Of a stretch of DNA of 60,884 nucleotides, positions 52,138-60,662 are shown piece by piece. Location of the stretch: the NCBI GenBank assembly GCA_003225075.1, contig QIAP01000044.1, forward strand, positions 1 through 60,884, given 5' to 3'. How positions within the stretch are numbered: position 1 is the stretch's first letter; every line of letters begins with the position of its first letter. The notes beneath the pieces were generated by a model, which was not told where the DNA came from, did no database searches, and was given only the letters and a program-made list of their open reading frames with translations. This DNA is from Acidobacteriota bacterium (GTDB lineage: Bacteria; Acidobacteriota; Terriglobia; Terriglobales; Acidobacteriaceae). Both the position numbers and the translations under genes were made by a program.

Positions 52138-52239
52138 GTCCGCTGTTGGAGATGGAATTATTGGACTGTGCGATTCTGATTTGTTTTGACTCGCCGTCGA
52201 GACCGGGATGATTAAGGGCTGAATGCTGAGTGCTGAAAA

Positions 52240-53361
52240 CTACACCGGCAATTCTTCCTGCAGCCATCCCAATTCCGGCTTGGGCTCGGCGGTCAAATCC
52301 ATTACCAGTTTTTCCAATACCAGGCGCTTGCTGGGGGGATTGGAGCGCAGCGCGAGATCGGCCTTTGCGATCAGACGAATGCCGCGCGTCAGCTCGCGTT
52401 TAGACTTATAGCGGCGCGCTTGTTTGATAATGTCCTCGGCTGCAAACGGAGGCACGCGGAAACCTTGCCACAGTGCCGCCCACAGCGCTCGCTGGTCGCG
52501 CACGTTGCGCTCCAGAATCACCAGCATTTGGCGAAACGTCTTCGCCAGCATGTAGAGGTGCCCGATCGATGCGTCGTCGCCTTCCCCGGTGCTGAGAATG
52601 GCGTCGAGAGTTTCCAGGGCACGCACCCGATCTTTCGCGGATATTGCGTCAGTCAGCTCGTAGAGCGACCGCTGTTTAGCGGCTAATACCATGGTTTCGA
52701 CGTCGCCCAGGGTGACCCGCTTTTTATCGCCGACATAGAGGATCAGCTTCTCCAGTTCATTGGAGATCATCATCATGTCGCCGCCCAGCGCGTCGACTAA
52801 CTCACGCGCGCCGTCAGGGTCCATCTTCACCTCGCGGCCGGTGCAGTGCTCCCCGATCCAGCGGACCGCTTCGCCTTCTTCTACACGCGCCAGTTCCACT
52901 ATTCCGCAAAATTGACCCAGAGTCTCGCGGATGCGCTCGTAGCGCTCTTTGTCGGTCAGATCCATGCGGCGGGCATCTGCCGGAATGCTGATGTGGTCTG
53001 CGATCAGGATCAGCAACGCATCGGGATTGGGATTTCCGCAGTACTCTTCAATGGCTGCGAGTTTTTCCTCGTTCGAGCCCCGGCCGAAAAGGTTCTTTAC
53101 CCCGCGTACGAAGAAGACCTGAAAAGGGGCCATCAAAGATGGCGTACGAGCGCGATCGAGAATCTCAGTTAAGTCGGTCTCCGCCAAATCAAAGTCGAAC
53201 ATACTGAAATCGCGGAGATCGGGCGGCACAAGGTGCTCCAGTATTGCTTCCCGGAAGCGTTTGCGAAAAAATACTTCGTCTCCTACAAACACATATGCAG
53301 ATCGAAGTTTGTGCCCCTGCACTTCGGAAACGAAGCGTTCGGCCTGCGCGAAGGCGCGCAT
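52240..53361 (-). CDS. holA: DNA polymerase III subunit delta
   Basis: 373 residues. HolA opens the sliding clamp within the clamp loader. It starts with SAYVFVGDEVFFRKRFREAILEHL, in the place where active loaders have an ATP site but this subunit does not bind ATP, followed by AFQVFFVRGVKNLFG, EKLILYVGDKKRVTLGDVE and the C-terminal LYMLAKTFRQMLVILE and LIAKADLALRSNPPSKRLVLEKLVMDL. The start overlaps the lptE stop by one base. It ends an operon of overlapping genes that is otherwise devoted to envelope functions; lptE-holA order is also known from Proteobacteria. Confidence 0.93.
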   Translation of the reverse strand: MRAFAQAERFVSEVQGHKLRSAYVFVGDEVFFRKRFREAILEHLVPPDLRDFSMFDFDLAETDLTEILDRARTPSLMAPFQVFFVRGVKNLFGRGSNEEKLAAIEEYCGNPNPDALLILIADHISIPADARRMDLTDKERYERIRETLGQFCGIVELARVEEGEAVRWIGEHCTGREVKMDPDGARELVDALGGDMMMISNELEKLILYVGDKKRVTLGDVETMVLAAKQRSLYELTDAISAKDRVRALETLDAILSTGEGDDASIGHLYMLAKTFRQMLVILERNVRDQRALWAALWQGFRVPPFAAEDIIKQARRYKSKRELTRGIRLIAKADLALRSNPPSKRLVLEKLVMDLTAEPKPELGWLQEELPV

Positions 53362-53879
53362 CAGAAGCCCTCCAGGACATTACTCACCAGAGTCCGCGCA
53401 AAATCACGCGACAAACGCTGCAGTGCGGGCGAGTCTTCTTCAAAGAAACTGGAAAGTTCACGCGACACTTCGTACTGCTCACGAAATACATACGAAGGAT
53501 TTTCGAACAACACTTTTCCTTGACGATCGGTAAGTGAAACCTTCATGCCCACCGTTACCAGCACGCTTGCGGCGCGCCCGGTCTGTGAATCATAGGTGAG
53601 GGGAGCCGTATAAGTTGACAGTATGGTTCCACGAAGGGTCGCATCCGCGTCGCTGCCATCGTTTGCAATATGGTAGTGGGTGCGGGTGACGAACTCACGG
53701 ATCACAGCGGCAGTCAGCGTCTGTTCGACACGATAGGTTTGCGTCTGATTGATGAATCCGGGAACGGCGATGGTCTTAACATTCTCCGGCAGTTGCGCCG
53801 CGTGTCCGGCTATGTGATACCCACATCCCAGGCTGGCTAGACCGAGCCAAGCGGCCAGAACCGCCGCCCATCGCTTCAT
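53361..53879 (-). CDS. lptE: LPS-assembly lipoprotein LptE
   Basis: 172 residues. LptE plugs the LptD barrel that inserts LPS in the outer membrane. The signal ends in a lipobox LASLGCGYH, and GYHIAGHAAQLPENVKTIAVPGFINQT is the conserved start of the mature protein (key pieces LPENVKTIAVP and FVTRTHYHI). ATG at 53879 overlaps the stop of the ASADH-like gene (ATGA), and its stop overlaps holA. The frame is open to 53924, but the signal peptide fixes the start. It shows the cell has an LPS-type outer membrane. Confidence 0.88.
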   Translation of the reverse strand: MKRWAAVLAAWLGLASLGCGYHIAGHAAQLPENVKTIAVPGFINQTQTYRVEQTLTAAVIREFVTRTHYHIANDGSDADATLRGTILSTYTAPLTYDSQTGRAASVLVTVGMKVSLTDRQGKVLFENPSYVFREQYEVSRELSSFFEEDSPALQRLSRDFARTLVSNVLEGF

Positions 53880-54955
53880 TGAATTTTTCCCCGCGGCCGG
53901 CTTGCCGCCATACTCTCGGCGCACTCTACCGCATTAATCGCAGCGATACGAAGATTATCCGACGCCACCCAAAGCCACAGCCCGTTCTCGTGATTGGCAT
54001 CGCGACCGACCGACACTAATACGTCACCCTGACCCGCAGCATTTACGTTGCTGGGAGCATCCTCGGCCATGCGTGCAATCATGACATGCTCACCCGCCAG
54101 CGCCTGCGCCAGATCTCCCATCGCAACTGGCTGGTCCATCTCCAGGTATACCGAAAAGGCATGTCCGTGAAAAATAGGGGCCTGTACCAGCAAGACTGAC
54201 GGTTGCGGCACATTCGGTCCGGCGATTTTACGGTAATGCTTGAGGATGCGCTGTTCCACGTAATCGAGTGGCGGTGCGGCCCTCTCCCCGTACCGAGTAA
54301 CCATGTTAAAGGCCACCTGGGTATCGAACACGTCTTTGGGCAGTTGCTGGAACGACAGCAGGTTCACCGTCTGCTCGTGAAGCTCGTCCATGCCCTTTTG
54401 CCCGTGTTCGGACGCGGGCTCGAAGACAGTTGCGATCATGCGCTGGACCTTGCCCGCCTTCCGCCCTCGCAATGCCAGCAAAGCCATGACAATGGCAGCC
54501 GGATGCGCCACTACAGAAGGGCCAGGCTGCAGCTCTGGAGTTTGCACTTGTCCTAATTGCCGTTCGATCCACGGAGCCCGCACCACCGCTTCGGGCTCCT
54601 CTTCCAATGCAAAGGAGAGGTCTACGATGGCGCTGCCGGCGTTTCGCGCTGTTTTCCAATTTCTTCTGGTACAGTCCTGGTCGGAGGCGAAAAACGTGAA
54701 GTCGATGTGATCGAATTGTTCGCTGCGAACGTTCTGAATAAAGGTAATCTCGTCCTTCACCGCTTCCAGTTGCCCCAGAGATTCATCGTCATCGAGCAGC
54801 TTGACATCCAGGCTGGGGAAGTTACGGTCATCCAGCACCTCGGCTACTTCTTTGCCTTTGAGCGTGCCCGCGCCCACTATTGCAAGACGGTAAAGGTTGC
54901 CGCTGCGCAAGGGCTCGGTATGGGAGACCGGAACGGGTTTGGAATGAGAACTCAT
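53876..54955 (-). CDS. Aspartate-semialdehyde-dehydrogenase-like protein lacking the catalytic cysteine
   Basis: 359 residues. The overall pattern is ASADH: nucleotide-binding LAIVGAGTLKGKEVAEVL, DFTFFASDQDCTRR, AIVDLSFAL, then the late GQKGMDELHEQTVNLLSF, FDTQVAFNMVTRYG and APIFHGHAFSVYLEM. Where the active enzyme has an NPNCST-like block, this protein reads VVAHPAAIVMALL at about 148-160, with Ala in the place of the catalytic Cys. A similar loss is known in E. coli Usg. It should be unable to make aspartate semialdehyde. ATGA overlaps tie it to pssA upstream and lptE downstream, hinting at an envelope or lipid role. Confidence 0.82.
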   Translation of the reverse strand: MSSHSKPVPVSHTEPLRSGNLYRLAIVGAGTLKGKEVAEVLDDRNFPSLDVKLLDDDESLGQLEAVKDEITFIQNVRSEQFDHIDFTFFASDQDCTRRNWKTARNAGSAIVDLSFALEEEPEAVVRAPWIERQLGQVQTPELQPGPSVVAHPAAIVMALLALRGRKAGKVQRMIATVFEPASEHGQKGMDELHEQTVNLLSFQQLPKDVFDTQVAFNMVTRYGERAAPPLDYVEQRILKHYRKIAGPNVPQPSVLLVQAPIFHGHAFSVYLEMDQPVAMGDLAQALAGEHVMIARMAEDAPSNVNAAGQGDVLVSVGRDANHENGLWLWVASDNLRIAAINAVECAESMAASRPRGKIQ

Positions 54956-55824
54956 GAAACTTGAGAAGCTTCCTTGTAGCTAGGAGGCGGAGGTTGATTT
55001 CTCCGCCGAAAAATCCACTGTAACCGCCAGAACACCCCGGAAAACATGTAGAGTAAGGCGATAGAAAATAGCAACGGCCCGGAGAAATACCACAAACCCG
55101 CAAACAACAGTCCGAAGAAAATAATCAGGCGAAAGGGTCGGCGCGCGTCAAAGTCGATGTCTTTAAAGCTGTAGAACCTCCACGTGCTCACCATCAGGTA
55201 CGCCAGGGCTACGACCATCAGCAGCCAGATGAATGCCATCCACCAGTAGGAAATAGGTTCTCCGTCGGAGAAATGCACTATGGCGGCAATCACCCCAGCT
55301 CCGGCGGGAATCGGCATACCGACAAAATATTTCTTCCCCGGACGACCGGGATTCGAAGGCTGCGGATTCACCGTAATGTTAAAGCGGGCCAGCCGGCTGG
55401 TGCCCGCGATAAGGAACAGGAAGCTGGCGATTGCACCCAGTTGCAGCAACTTGGTATGAAGCGCGGGATTCGTCAACTGAGGCAGCAGCCGAAAACCCCA
55501 CATCCAACCCAGCAGGGCTGGCGCGACGCCGAACGTGATGACGTCGGCCAGGGAGTCCAGTTCGCGGCCGAAATCGCTGCTGGTCTTGGTCATGCGCGCG
55601 ATGCGGCCATCGAGCCCATCGAATAACACCGCGAACCCTATCGCCTTCGCTGCGTTATCCAGATGCCAGGGTTCGGCAGCCGTTGCATGGATGATCTGAA
55701 GAATCGCGTAGTATCCGGCTGCAATGTTGGCAGTTGTGAACAGCGAAGGTAGGATATACATCCCCTTGCGGAATCGCCGCTCCGGCCGGTCTTCCTTGCG
55801 TCGCATCGGCGTTTGCCCATCCAT
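54952..55824 (-). CDS. pssA: CDP-diacylglycerol-serine O-phosphatidyltransferase
   Basis: 290 residues. An inner-membrane enzyme that makes phosphatidylserine from CDP-diacylglycerol and serine. The CDP-alcohol phosphotransferase motif D-x2-D-G-x2-A-R-x8-G-x3-D-x3-D lies at about 90-115, in FDGLDGRIARM to DSLADVITFG. About eight hydrophobic helices follow or surround it. The start codon at 55824 shares its last base with the psd stop; an in-frame GTG one codon earlier is possible. The pssA-psd pair makes phosphatidylethanolamine. Its stop overlaps the next gene by four bases. Confidence 0.94.
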   Translation of the reverse strand: MDGQTPMRRKEDRPERRFRKGMYILPSLFTTANIAAGYYAILQIIHATAAEPWHLDNAAKAIGFAVLFDGLDGRIARMTKTSSDFGRELDSLADVITFGVAPALLGWMWGFRLLPQLTNPALHTKLLQLGAIASFLFLIAGTSRLARFNITVNPQPSNPGRPGKKYFVGMPIPAGAGVIAAIVHFSDGEPISYWWMAFIWLLMVVALAYLMVSTWRFYSFKDIDFDARRPFRLIIFFGLLFAGLWYFSGPLLFSIALLYMFSGVFWRLQWIFRRRNQPPPPSYKEASQVS

Positions 55825-56489
55825 CACCGCGCTCCTTCGCTAACGTGCTCGATAACTGGAGATGCGATCTCCGAACGGTTTGATGTGAAGTATGCAAGCA
55901 CACTGCTGCCGCCCTTCACCCGATCGCCAACTCTCACTTGCAATCTAGCTGTTGGATCCAGCAGCACGTCTACTCGCGAGCCGAATTTAATCATACCGAC
56001 GCGCTCACCACGCGCGACCCTGTCACCAACTTTCTTGGTGAAGACAATGCGCCGCGCCAGCAGTCCGGCAATCTGCTTAAAAACAACGTGCCCATTCCCT
56101 TCCACAGTCACCACGTTTTGCTCATTATGCTCGGCGCTGACAGAGTTCATGGCGTTTAGAAACTTTCCCGGCTGATAACGAACATCACGAATGACTCCGG
56201 CAATCGGTGAGCGGTTCACGTGCACATCAAACACGCTCAGGAAAATGCTGATCCGATTGCGTTCGCTGCCGCCCAGCACTACAGTGGACAGATCGGTGAC
56301 TTTGCCGTCTGCCGGTGAAACGACGGCGTCTCCCGATTCGGGAATCATCCGCTCTGGATCGCGGAAAAACCACAGAAAAAATACCGCCACCGCCAAGAGA
56401 GGGATGGACCAGGCCGGGGCCCTCAGCCAGCCCACCAGCAAGGCTGCGCAAAAGAAGGCGAGCGCATAGTAGTAGCCGTCGGGAACCAT
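55824..56489 (-). CDS. psd: Phosphatidylserine decarboxylase proenzyme (short, archaeal-type)
   Basis: 221 residues, the short PSD-A type. It decarboxylates phosphatidylserine to phosphatidylethanolamine with a pyruvoyl group made by self-cleavage. The cleavage site is the Gly-Ser of [13 protein letters not shown] at about residue 185, and [28 protein letters not shown] and [13 protein letters not shown] are conserved. Two hydrophobic segments near the N-terminus would bind the membrane. A TATAAT box on the minus strand at 56504-56509 is only 15 bases before the start, so the transcript may begin near the start codon with a very short leader. It heads the operon. Confidence 0.94.
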   Translation of the reverse strand: MVPDGYYYALAFFCAALLVGWLRAPAWSIPLLAVAVFFLWFFRDPERMIPESGDAVVSPADGKVTDLSTVVLGGSERNRISIFLSVFDVHVNRSPIAGVIRDVRYQPGKFLNAMNSVSAEHNEQNVVTVEGNGHVVFKQIAGLLARRIVFTKKVGDRVARGERVGMIKFGSRVDVLLDPTARLQVRVGDRVKGGSSVLAYFTSNRSEIASPVIEHVSEGAR

Positions 56490-56566
56490 AGGAGACTATT
56501 TAAATTATAGTGCAGGCCGCGGCGACCGTGATGCACACACCGGTTTTTACACAAGTGCAATAAAAA

Positions 56567-56585
56567 AAGGCGCTATCAGCGCCTT
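56567..56585 (-). terminator. Intrinsic terminator of the DUF465 gene
   Basis: Eight-base stem AAGGCGCT / AGCGCCTT with a three-base loop; on the minus strand it ends in a run of seven T. It lies 55 bases after the DUF465 stop and 78 bases before psd, so psd needs its own promoter. Confidence 0.88.
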
Positions 56586-56640
56586 CTTGGAGACATATAA
56601 AGACTCTCGCGGCCGCGGCCGTGTCTATTTTGGCGTGAAA

Positions 56641-56874
56641 TTAAGCGACTTGGTGTTGTTGTGGCTGCTGCCGATACTGTCGCTCAATCGACTCCATCTG
56701 GTCTTTGAGACGCAGTTTCAGCTTCTTCAGCCTTACTTCCTCTAGCTTTTCATCTTCGGTGAGATAACGTTTCTGGGTGAGTGAATCAAGCCGTTCCGCA
56801 TATTGCGTGTGCTCCTGAGCCAGTCTACGAAATTCATCATGACTGGTCAGGAGCTGGTCTCTCGGAGTGAGCAT
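56641..56874 (-). CDS. YdcH-family (DUF465) protein
   Basis: 77 residues. Small helical protein with the family pattern: HDEFRRLAQEHTQYAERLDSL, a turn at YLTEDEKLEEVRLKKLKLRLKD, then MESIERQYR. The tail is Gln/His-rich. Members bind or coil together; no function is established. Gene has its own terminator just downstream. It is in the same direction as rimI, 125 bases away. Confidence 0.85.
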   Translation of the reverse strand: MLTPRDQLLTSHDEFRRLAQEHTQYAERLDSLTQKRYLTEDEKLEEVRLKKLKLRLKDQMESIERQYRQQPQQHQVA

Positions 56875-56999
56875 CCAGCAGACCTCCTACCAATTTGTAG
56901 AACTCCAAAGTACCACACGACCTAAGCTGGTTCAATCAGGAAATCGAGCGATTTCCCTAATTCGTTAACGCTTTTTTCTGCACTGAATGCGGTGCAAAA

Positions 57000-57461
57000 T
57001 TATGCAACTGAAAGCCGGTAGACCACTGCGTCCTCTTCAGGATGACTGTAATACCCCTTGCGCCGGCCACTCTCGACGAAGTGCGAGTCTTGATAGAAAG
57101 CGCGGGCTGCAAAGTTCGATTCGCGGACTTCGAGAAATACGGTTTCCCCACCCTCAGCCCGGATCATACCGATAAACTCGCCCAACAGACACCTTCCCCA
57201 CCCGCGCCGCCGCGAACCCTCGCCAACTACAATGTTCTCGATCTCCCACTCCCCCGCCACGGACCGAGCCACCAGAAAGCCTTGTACGCCAACTTCCCCG
57301 CCAGTGCCTTCTGCTTCGATCAGCAGCGCCACGCGCCGCGGACTAACCTCGCTGAACACCTTGTCATATCGGTCCGGCTGCCAGTGCGAAGCGGTCGCCG
57401 AATCTCGCTCTAAGGCAAGCATTGCAGGGATATCCTCAACACCGGCCGATCGGATCTTCAA
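57000..57461 (-). CDS. rimI: GNAT acetyltransferase, RimI-like
   Basis: 153 residues. RimI acetylates the N-terminus of ribosomal protein bS18. GNAT fold with the acetyl-CoA loop GSRRRGWGRCLLGEFI and IENIVVGEGSRRRG, then VFLEVRESNFAARAFYQDSHFVESGRRKGYYSHPEEDAVVYRL, whose LEVRxxN-xAxxFY and GRRxxYY parts are typical of RimI. Not beside tsaB here, as it often is, so a related GNAT with another target cannot be excluded. Confidence 0.8.
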   Translation of the reverse strand: MKIRSAGVEDIPAMLALERDSATASHWQPDRYDKVFSEVSPRRVALLIEAEGTGGEVGVQGFLVARSVAGEWEIENIVVGEGSRRRGWGRCLLGEFIGMIRAEGGETVFLEVRESNFAARAFYQDSHFVESGRRKGYYSHPEEDAVVYRLSVA

Positions 57462-57522
57462 ATGTTTCTCTTCGGTCTATTCACTTGGAAGCTTACGACT
57501 AGAATTTACCCCATGTTGCTAC

Positions 57523-57723
57523 TCAAGGAGTTGCCCGGGTCGCCCTTCCCCCTGGTTGATGGCCCTGACTGTTATCGAAGGTGTAGGTATAAACCACGGT
57601 GAGCGGGGCCGATCCCGATGAGGGGGTTGCTGTCTTACTGAAGGTCTGCGCCACCGCGCTGCCAGAGTACGACAACACGGTAGCGATCATCGTGACCACC
57701 AGGTCACGGCGGATGCGCTTCAT
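57523..57723 (-). CDS. Short secreted protein, probably truncated
   Basis: 66 residues. Signal peptide (LVVTMIATVLSYSGSAVAQ), then about 25 residues like the start of a DUF11- or PKD-type beta domain (SGSAPLTVVYTYTFDNSQG), then a sharp change to a basic stretch and a stop. The start of a larger extracellular adhesin or repeat protein that lost its rest is the likely reading. GATCACAATG precedes it without a strong ribosome site. Confidence 0.45.
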   Translation of the reverse strand: MKRIRRDLVVTMIATVLSYSGSAVAQTFSKTATPSSGSAPLTVVYTYTFDNSQGHQPGGRATRATP

Positions 57724-58170
57724 TGTGATCTCGCCTAGTCTGCTCAGAGAGCTTTAGGAGCCGTGAGTAACGCCCAGGGATAGAACCATCAATCGCCCGC
57801 GAACGATCTGGCACAGCGGCGGACCTGTGTGTCAGAGCTTCGACCGAACTGGGATTTCTAGAGACCCGAAAACTCCCTTGTCGGAATTTCCGATTTCATC
57901 TCCAGTTCTGCGCGAAAACCGTACGCCTGCCGTCCTCACCGTGTCAAGTTCACATTGACCGAGGTGCCTGACGCTTAGGTGGACCACTACTCTCGAGGGA
58001 TTTTCTGCTGGTAGTAGCAGCCGCGCTATCAATCTGTCCATTTTCTTGCGTCCTCCATCGCAGCTCGGGCATCTCTACCAGATGACATACACCGAAGAGC
58101 GCCAGCATGTGTCCGTAACGTCGCGAATCCTTTTCGACGCGATCTCGAATTAATTTCAGGAGAGATGAAA
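57724..58170. other. Intergenic region before the alcohol dehydrogenase gene
   Basis: About 450 bases between divergent genes. I see no protein, RNA or repeat here. Promoters for both flanking genes are expected, but none was clear enough to list. Confidence 0.4.
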
Positions 58171-59277
58171 ATGAGTGGAGTAGCAACCCCGGTAGTCGAA
58201 GTTAAAGCCCCGGAAACGCCCGCCTACAAGGCGAAGGCCTATGCAGCGAAGAGTGCCACCTCCGGGTTGGCAACGTTCTCGGTTCCGAGACGCGAGCTGC
58301 GTCCAGACGACGTGCAAATCGATATCCAGTACTGCGGCGTCTGCCATTCCGACTTGCATCAGGTGCGCAATGAATGGCAGAACACTCTGCCGACGGTGTA
58401 TCCCGTCGTGCCGGGACACGAAATTATTGGCCGGGTAGCGAAAACCGGCCGCGCCGTCAAAAAGTTCAAAGCAGGCGACATTGTCGGCGTGGGCTGCATG
58501 GTCAACTCTTGCGGCGTGTGCGAGAACTGCCGCGCCGGCGATGAGCAATTCTGCGTTAATTTCCCAACTCTCACCTACAACGCCGAGGACAAGATTCTCG
58601 GCGGCGTCACTTATGGCGGATATTCGGACAGCATTGTGGTGCGCGAAGCGTTCGTGCTCCGCGTCTCCGACAAGCTCGACCTCGCGGGCGCGGCGCCGCT
58701 GCTGTGCGCGGGCATTACGACATATTCTCCGCTGCGCCACTGGAATGTCGGGAAAGGTCAAAAGGTCGGCATTGTGGGCCTTGGCGGCCTCGGACACATG
58801 GGCGTGAAATTTGCCAAGGCTTTCGGCGCGCGTGTGGTGCTGTTCAGCACATCGCCGAAGAAGATCGCCGACGCCAAGCGTTTGGGCGTTGACGAAGTTG
58901 TCATTTCCACCAACCCGGAGGCCATGCAAAAGCATCTCGCCAGCTTCGACTTCATCCTCGACACAGTTTCCGCCGAGCACGACCTCAACGCTTACCTGCT
59001 GCTCCTCAAGAAAGATGGCACCATGACGTTGGTGGGCGCGCCGGAGAAACCCGCTCCTGTGGCCGCCTTCAATCTAATACTTGGGCGACACCGTCTGGCT
59101 GGCTCCGCCATCGGAGGCATTCGCGAAACGCAGGAGATGCTGGATTTCTGCGCCGAGCATGGCATCACTTCCGATATTGAGCTGATCAAGATTCAGGACA
59201 TTAACCAGGCCTATGACCGTCTGGCGAAAAGCGATGTGAAGTATCGATTCGTAATAGATATGGGCTCGCTGAAATAA
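58171..59277 (+). CDS. Zinc-dependent NAD(P) alcohol dehydrogenase (YahK/CAD-like)
   Basis: 368 residues. Medium-chain dehydrogenase that reduces aldehydes with NADPH, cinnamyl-alcohol-dehydrogenase group. Catalytic zinc ligands: Cys in YCGVCHSDLH, His-Glu in VPGHEIIG, and a Cys later at LLCAGITTYSPLRHW. The structural zinc site has four Cys in SCGVCENCRAGDEQFC. The nucleotide loop is VGIVGLGGLGHMGVKFAKAFGA (core GLGGLGHMGV). The start at 58171 is preferred because GGAG lies eight bases upstream; an ATG at 58165 sits too close. The codon bias appears more GC-rich than nearby genes. Confidence 0.94.
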   Translation: MSGVATPVVEVKAPETPAYKAKAYAAKSATSGLATFSVPRRELRPDDVQIDIQYCGVCHSDLHQVRNEWQNTLPTVYPVVPGHEIIGRVAKTGRAVKKFKAGDIVGVGCMVNSCGVCENCRAGDEQFCVNFPTLTYNAEDKILGGVTYGGYSDSIVVREAFVLRVSDKLDLAGAAPLLCAGITTYSPLRHWNVGKGQKVGIVGLGGLGHMGVKFAKAFGARVVLFSTSPKKIADAKRLGVDEVVISTNPEAMQKHLASFDFILDTVSAEHDLNAYLLLLKKDGTMTLVGAPEKPAPVAAFNLILGRHRLAGSAIGGIRETQEMLDFCAEHGITSDIELIKIQDINQAYDRLAKSDVKYRFVIDMGSLK

Positions 59278-59343
59278 GAGATTGGAGGGTGCCCCGTTCA
59301 AGCTCCGCTTGGGTGGGGATTTTCTGCGGCGAAGCTCGATTGC

Positions 59344-59898
59344 CTACGGAGCGCTGTGACCCTCACAATGCAGTACGCCCAGATACTCACTCCACGGACC
59401 GACTGCGTCACGATACTGGTGGGCCATCACCCGGGCCAGTTGATGCACATGAGTAAGATCGTGAACCGCCCATGTCGCCAGAAGTTCCGATAGCGTCACC
59501 ACTCCCAGCGCAGGGTGTCTTCCTCGCCGGGCCAAATCGTCGTGCTGCAAATTGAGTGCGTGCAGTGCAGCTAGGTTTTCTCTTCGCAGGCGGGCGAAAT
59601 CGTCCAACAGCTGCTCCAGCGGCTTGTCTGGACTCTCTTTCAACTGCGCAAAGCGGTCAAAGGGATCAAAGGGACGCGCTTCGCCGTTCTGCAGAATGAT
59701 CCGTACCCGCGGCATCCAGTCAGTGCGTTCCCCGACGATCAGGTGTCCCACGATGTCGAACGCACTCCAGGTATTTTTTCCTTCGTTGCCGCGCACCCAG
59801 ATGTTGGGCAGGCCGCGCAACAGCGCATTAAGGGTTGCGGGAGTGCGGGTCAGAACTGCGATGGCCTCGGCCAGGCTGAATTCCGTCAGGCTTGACAT
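59344..59898 (-). CDS. DinB/YfiT-like metal-binding protein
   Basis: 184 residues. Four-helix bundle of the DinB superfamily. The three His ligands are in FDIVGHLIVGERTDW, WAVHDLTHVHQLARVM (two His in the latter). Family members include bacillithiol or mycothiol transferases and proteins of unknown activity. The start at 59898 puts the first helix (FSLAEAIAVLTRTPATLNALLRGLPN) near the N-terminus; the frame is open to 60057 but that part looks non-coding. Convergent with the alcohol dehydrogenase gene. Confidence 0.85.
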   Translation of the reverse strand: MSSLTEFSLAEAIAVLTRTPATLNALLRGLPNIWVRGNEGKNTWSAFDIVGHLIVGERTDWMPRVRIILQNGEARPFDPFDRFAQLKESPDKPLEQLLDDFARLRRENLAALHALNLQHDDLARRGRHPALGVVTLSELLATWAVHDLTHVHQLARVMAHQYRDAVGPWSEYLGVLHCEGHSAP

Positions 59899-60288
59899 GC
59901 TTCCGTAGATGCATGCCCGGCGTTTTGGACTCAAGCTACCAAGGAGTGGGCCAGCCCTCCGCTTCCAAATTCGAAGGTCATGGCGCTGTCCTCGATCGTG
60001 CGCGATCGCATTTCCAGACTGAACTCCCAACCGCGCGATAGTTCTTCTCTCGGGCATCAGACTCGACTCTATTGTGCAAAGTCGAGAGCAAAAGAGAATG
60101 CTGATTTACATTGTAAGGCGCCGCCCCCCGCCGCATAAGCGATAGGCGCGCGGCACCCGCGCGGAGAAAAATCAGCGCCTTTGAGCCGGTTTCCATCTTT
60201 CGAAAACCAACTAGGGCCCTTTCAGTCAAGAGAAACCCCTCGCCGCACCCTCGTCCGCATTAATATGAGAAGCGGAGGCCTTCTCCAT
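59899..60288. other. Intergenic region upstream of DinB gene
   Basis: About 390 bases with no supported gene. A GC-rich stretch at 60115-60170 contains short inverted repeats (GCGCCGCC, GGCGCGCGGC), but no defined structure. The region leads into the trmO/mnmA remnants. Confidence 0.4.
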
Positions 60289-60426
60289 ATGCTTACCTCG
60301 CACCCAATTGGATTTGTGAGTAGTCCGTACAACGCAAGCGAAGTTCCCAATGGGCTTGGCGCTAAACACGAGGCCGATGGTGTGCTCAAGATCCTGCCCG
60401 AGTTTGAGCTGGGGCTCACCGACATC
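60289..60426 (+). pseudogene. Remnant of trmO (tRNA m6t6A37 methyltransferase), N-terminal 46 codons
   Basis: The frame reads LTSHPIGFVSSPYNASEVPNGLG and KILPEFELGLTDI, matching the start of the TrmO/YaeB (UPF0066) family, where IGxVxSPY is followed by a LxPEFxxGL block. The match ends at base 60426; a full gene would need about 100 more codons. The frame runs on to 60486 without resembling TrmO. Immediately downstream, in another frame, comes a piece of mnmA. Confidence 0.6.
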
Positions 60427-60433
60427 ACCGTCC

Positions 60434-60565
60434 GTCACGTCCGGCGGAGTCGATCCTTCCGCTGTCGCGGCCATGCTATGGGCTGAGGGACACAACCTCG
60501 TCGGCCTTACCACCCAGTTCTGGAACCCGGCCCACCGCGCCCGGCACAAGCGCATGTCGGAGGGC
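60434..60565 (+). pseudogene. Remnant of mnmA (tRNA 2-thiouridylase), N-terminal part
   Basis: The frame reads TSGGVDPSAVAAMLWAEGHN, then LVGLTTQFWN and a basic run ending RMSEG. This is the N-terminus of MnmA with its PP-loop SGGVDS (here Pro for the last Ser) and the following AVAAML and VGLTMQLWN-like block. A complete gene has about 360 codons; here the likeness ends after about 43. The region starts eight bases after the trmO remnant ends, in a different frame. Confidence 0.6.
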
Positions 60566-60662
60566 TTTTGGCTTCCGGAAGTTGACCAGACTCCATGCAA
60601 ATTGTTGATTTCAGGAATGTCAAAGTATCTCGAAATTAGTTGGGTTGGAGTATTCTTAGTGT

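Noticed and set aside
58156-58980. A 274-codon open frame on the minus strand opposite the alcohol dehydrogenase gene
   Set aside because: It lies wholly over a gene with clear zinc and NAD(P) motifs; its own translation has no family features. GC-rich genes often give long antisense frames.
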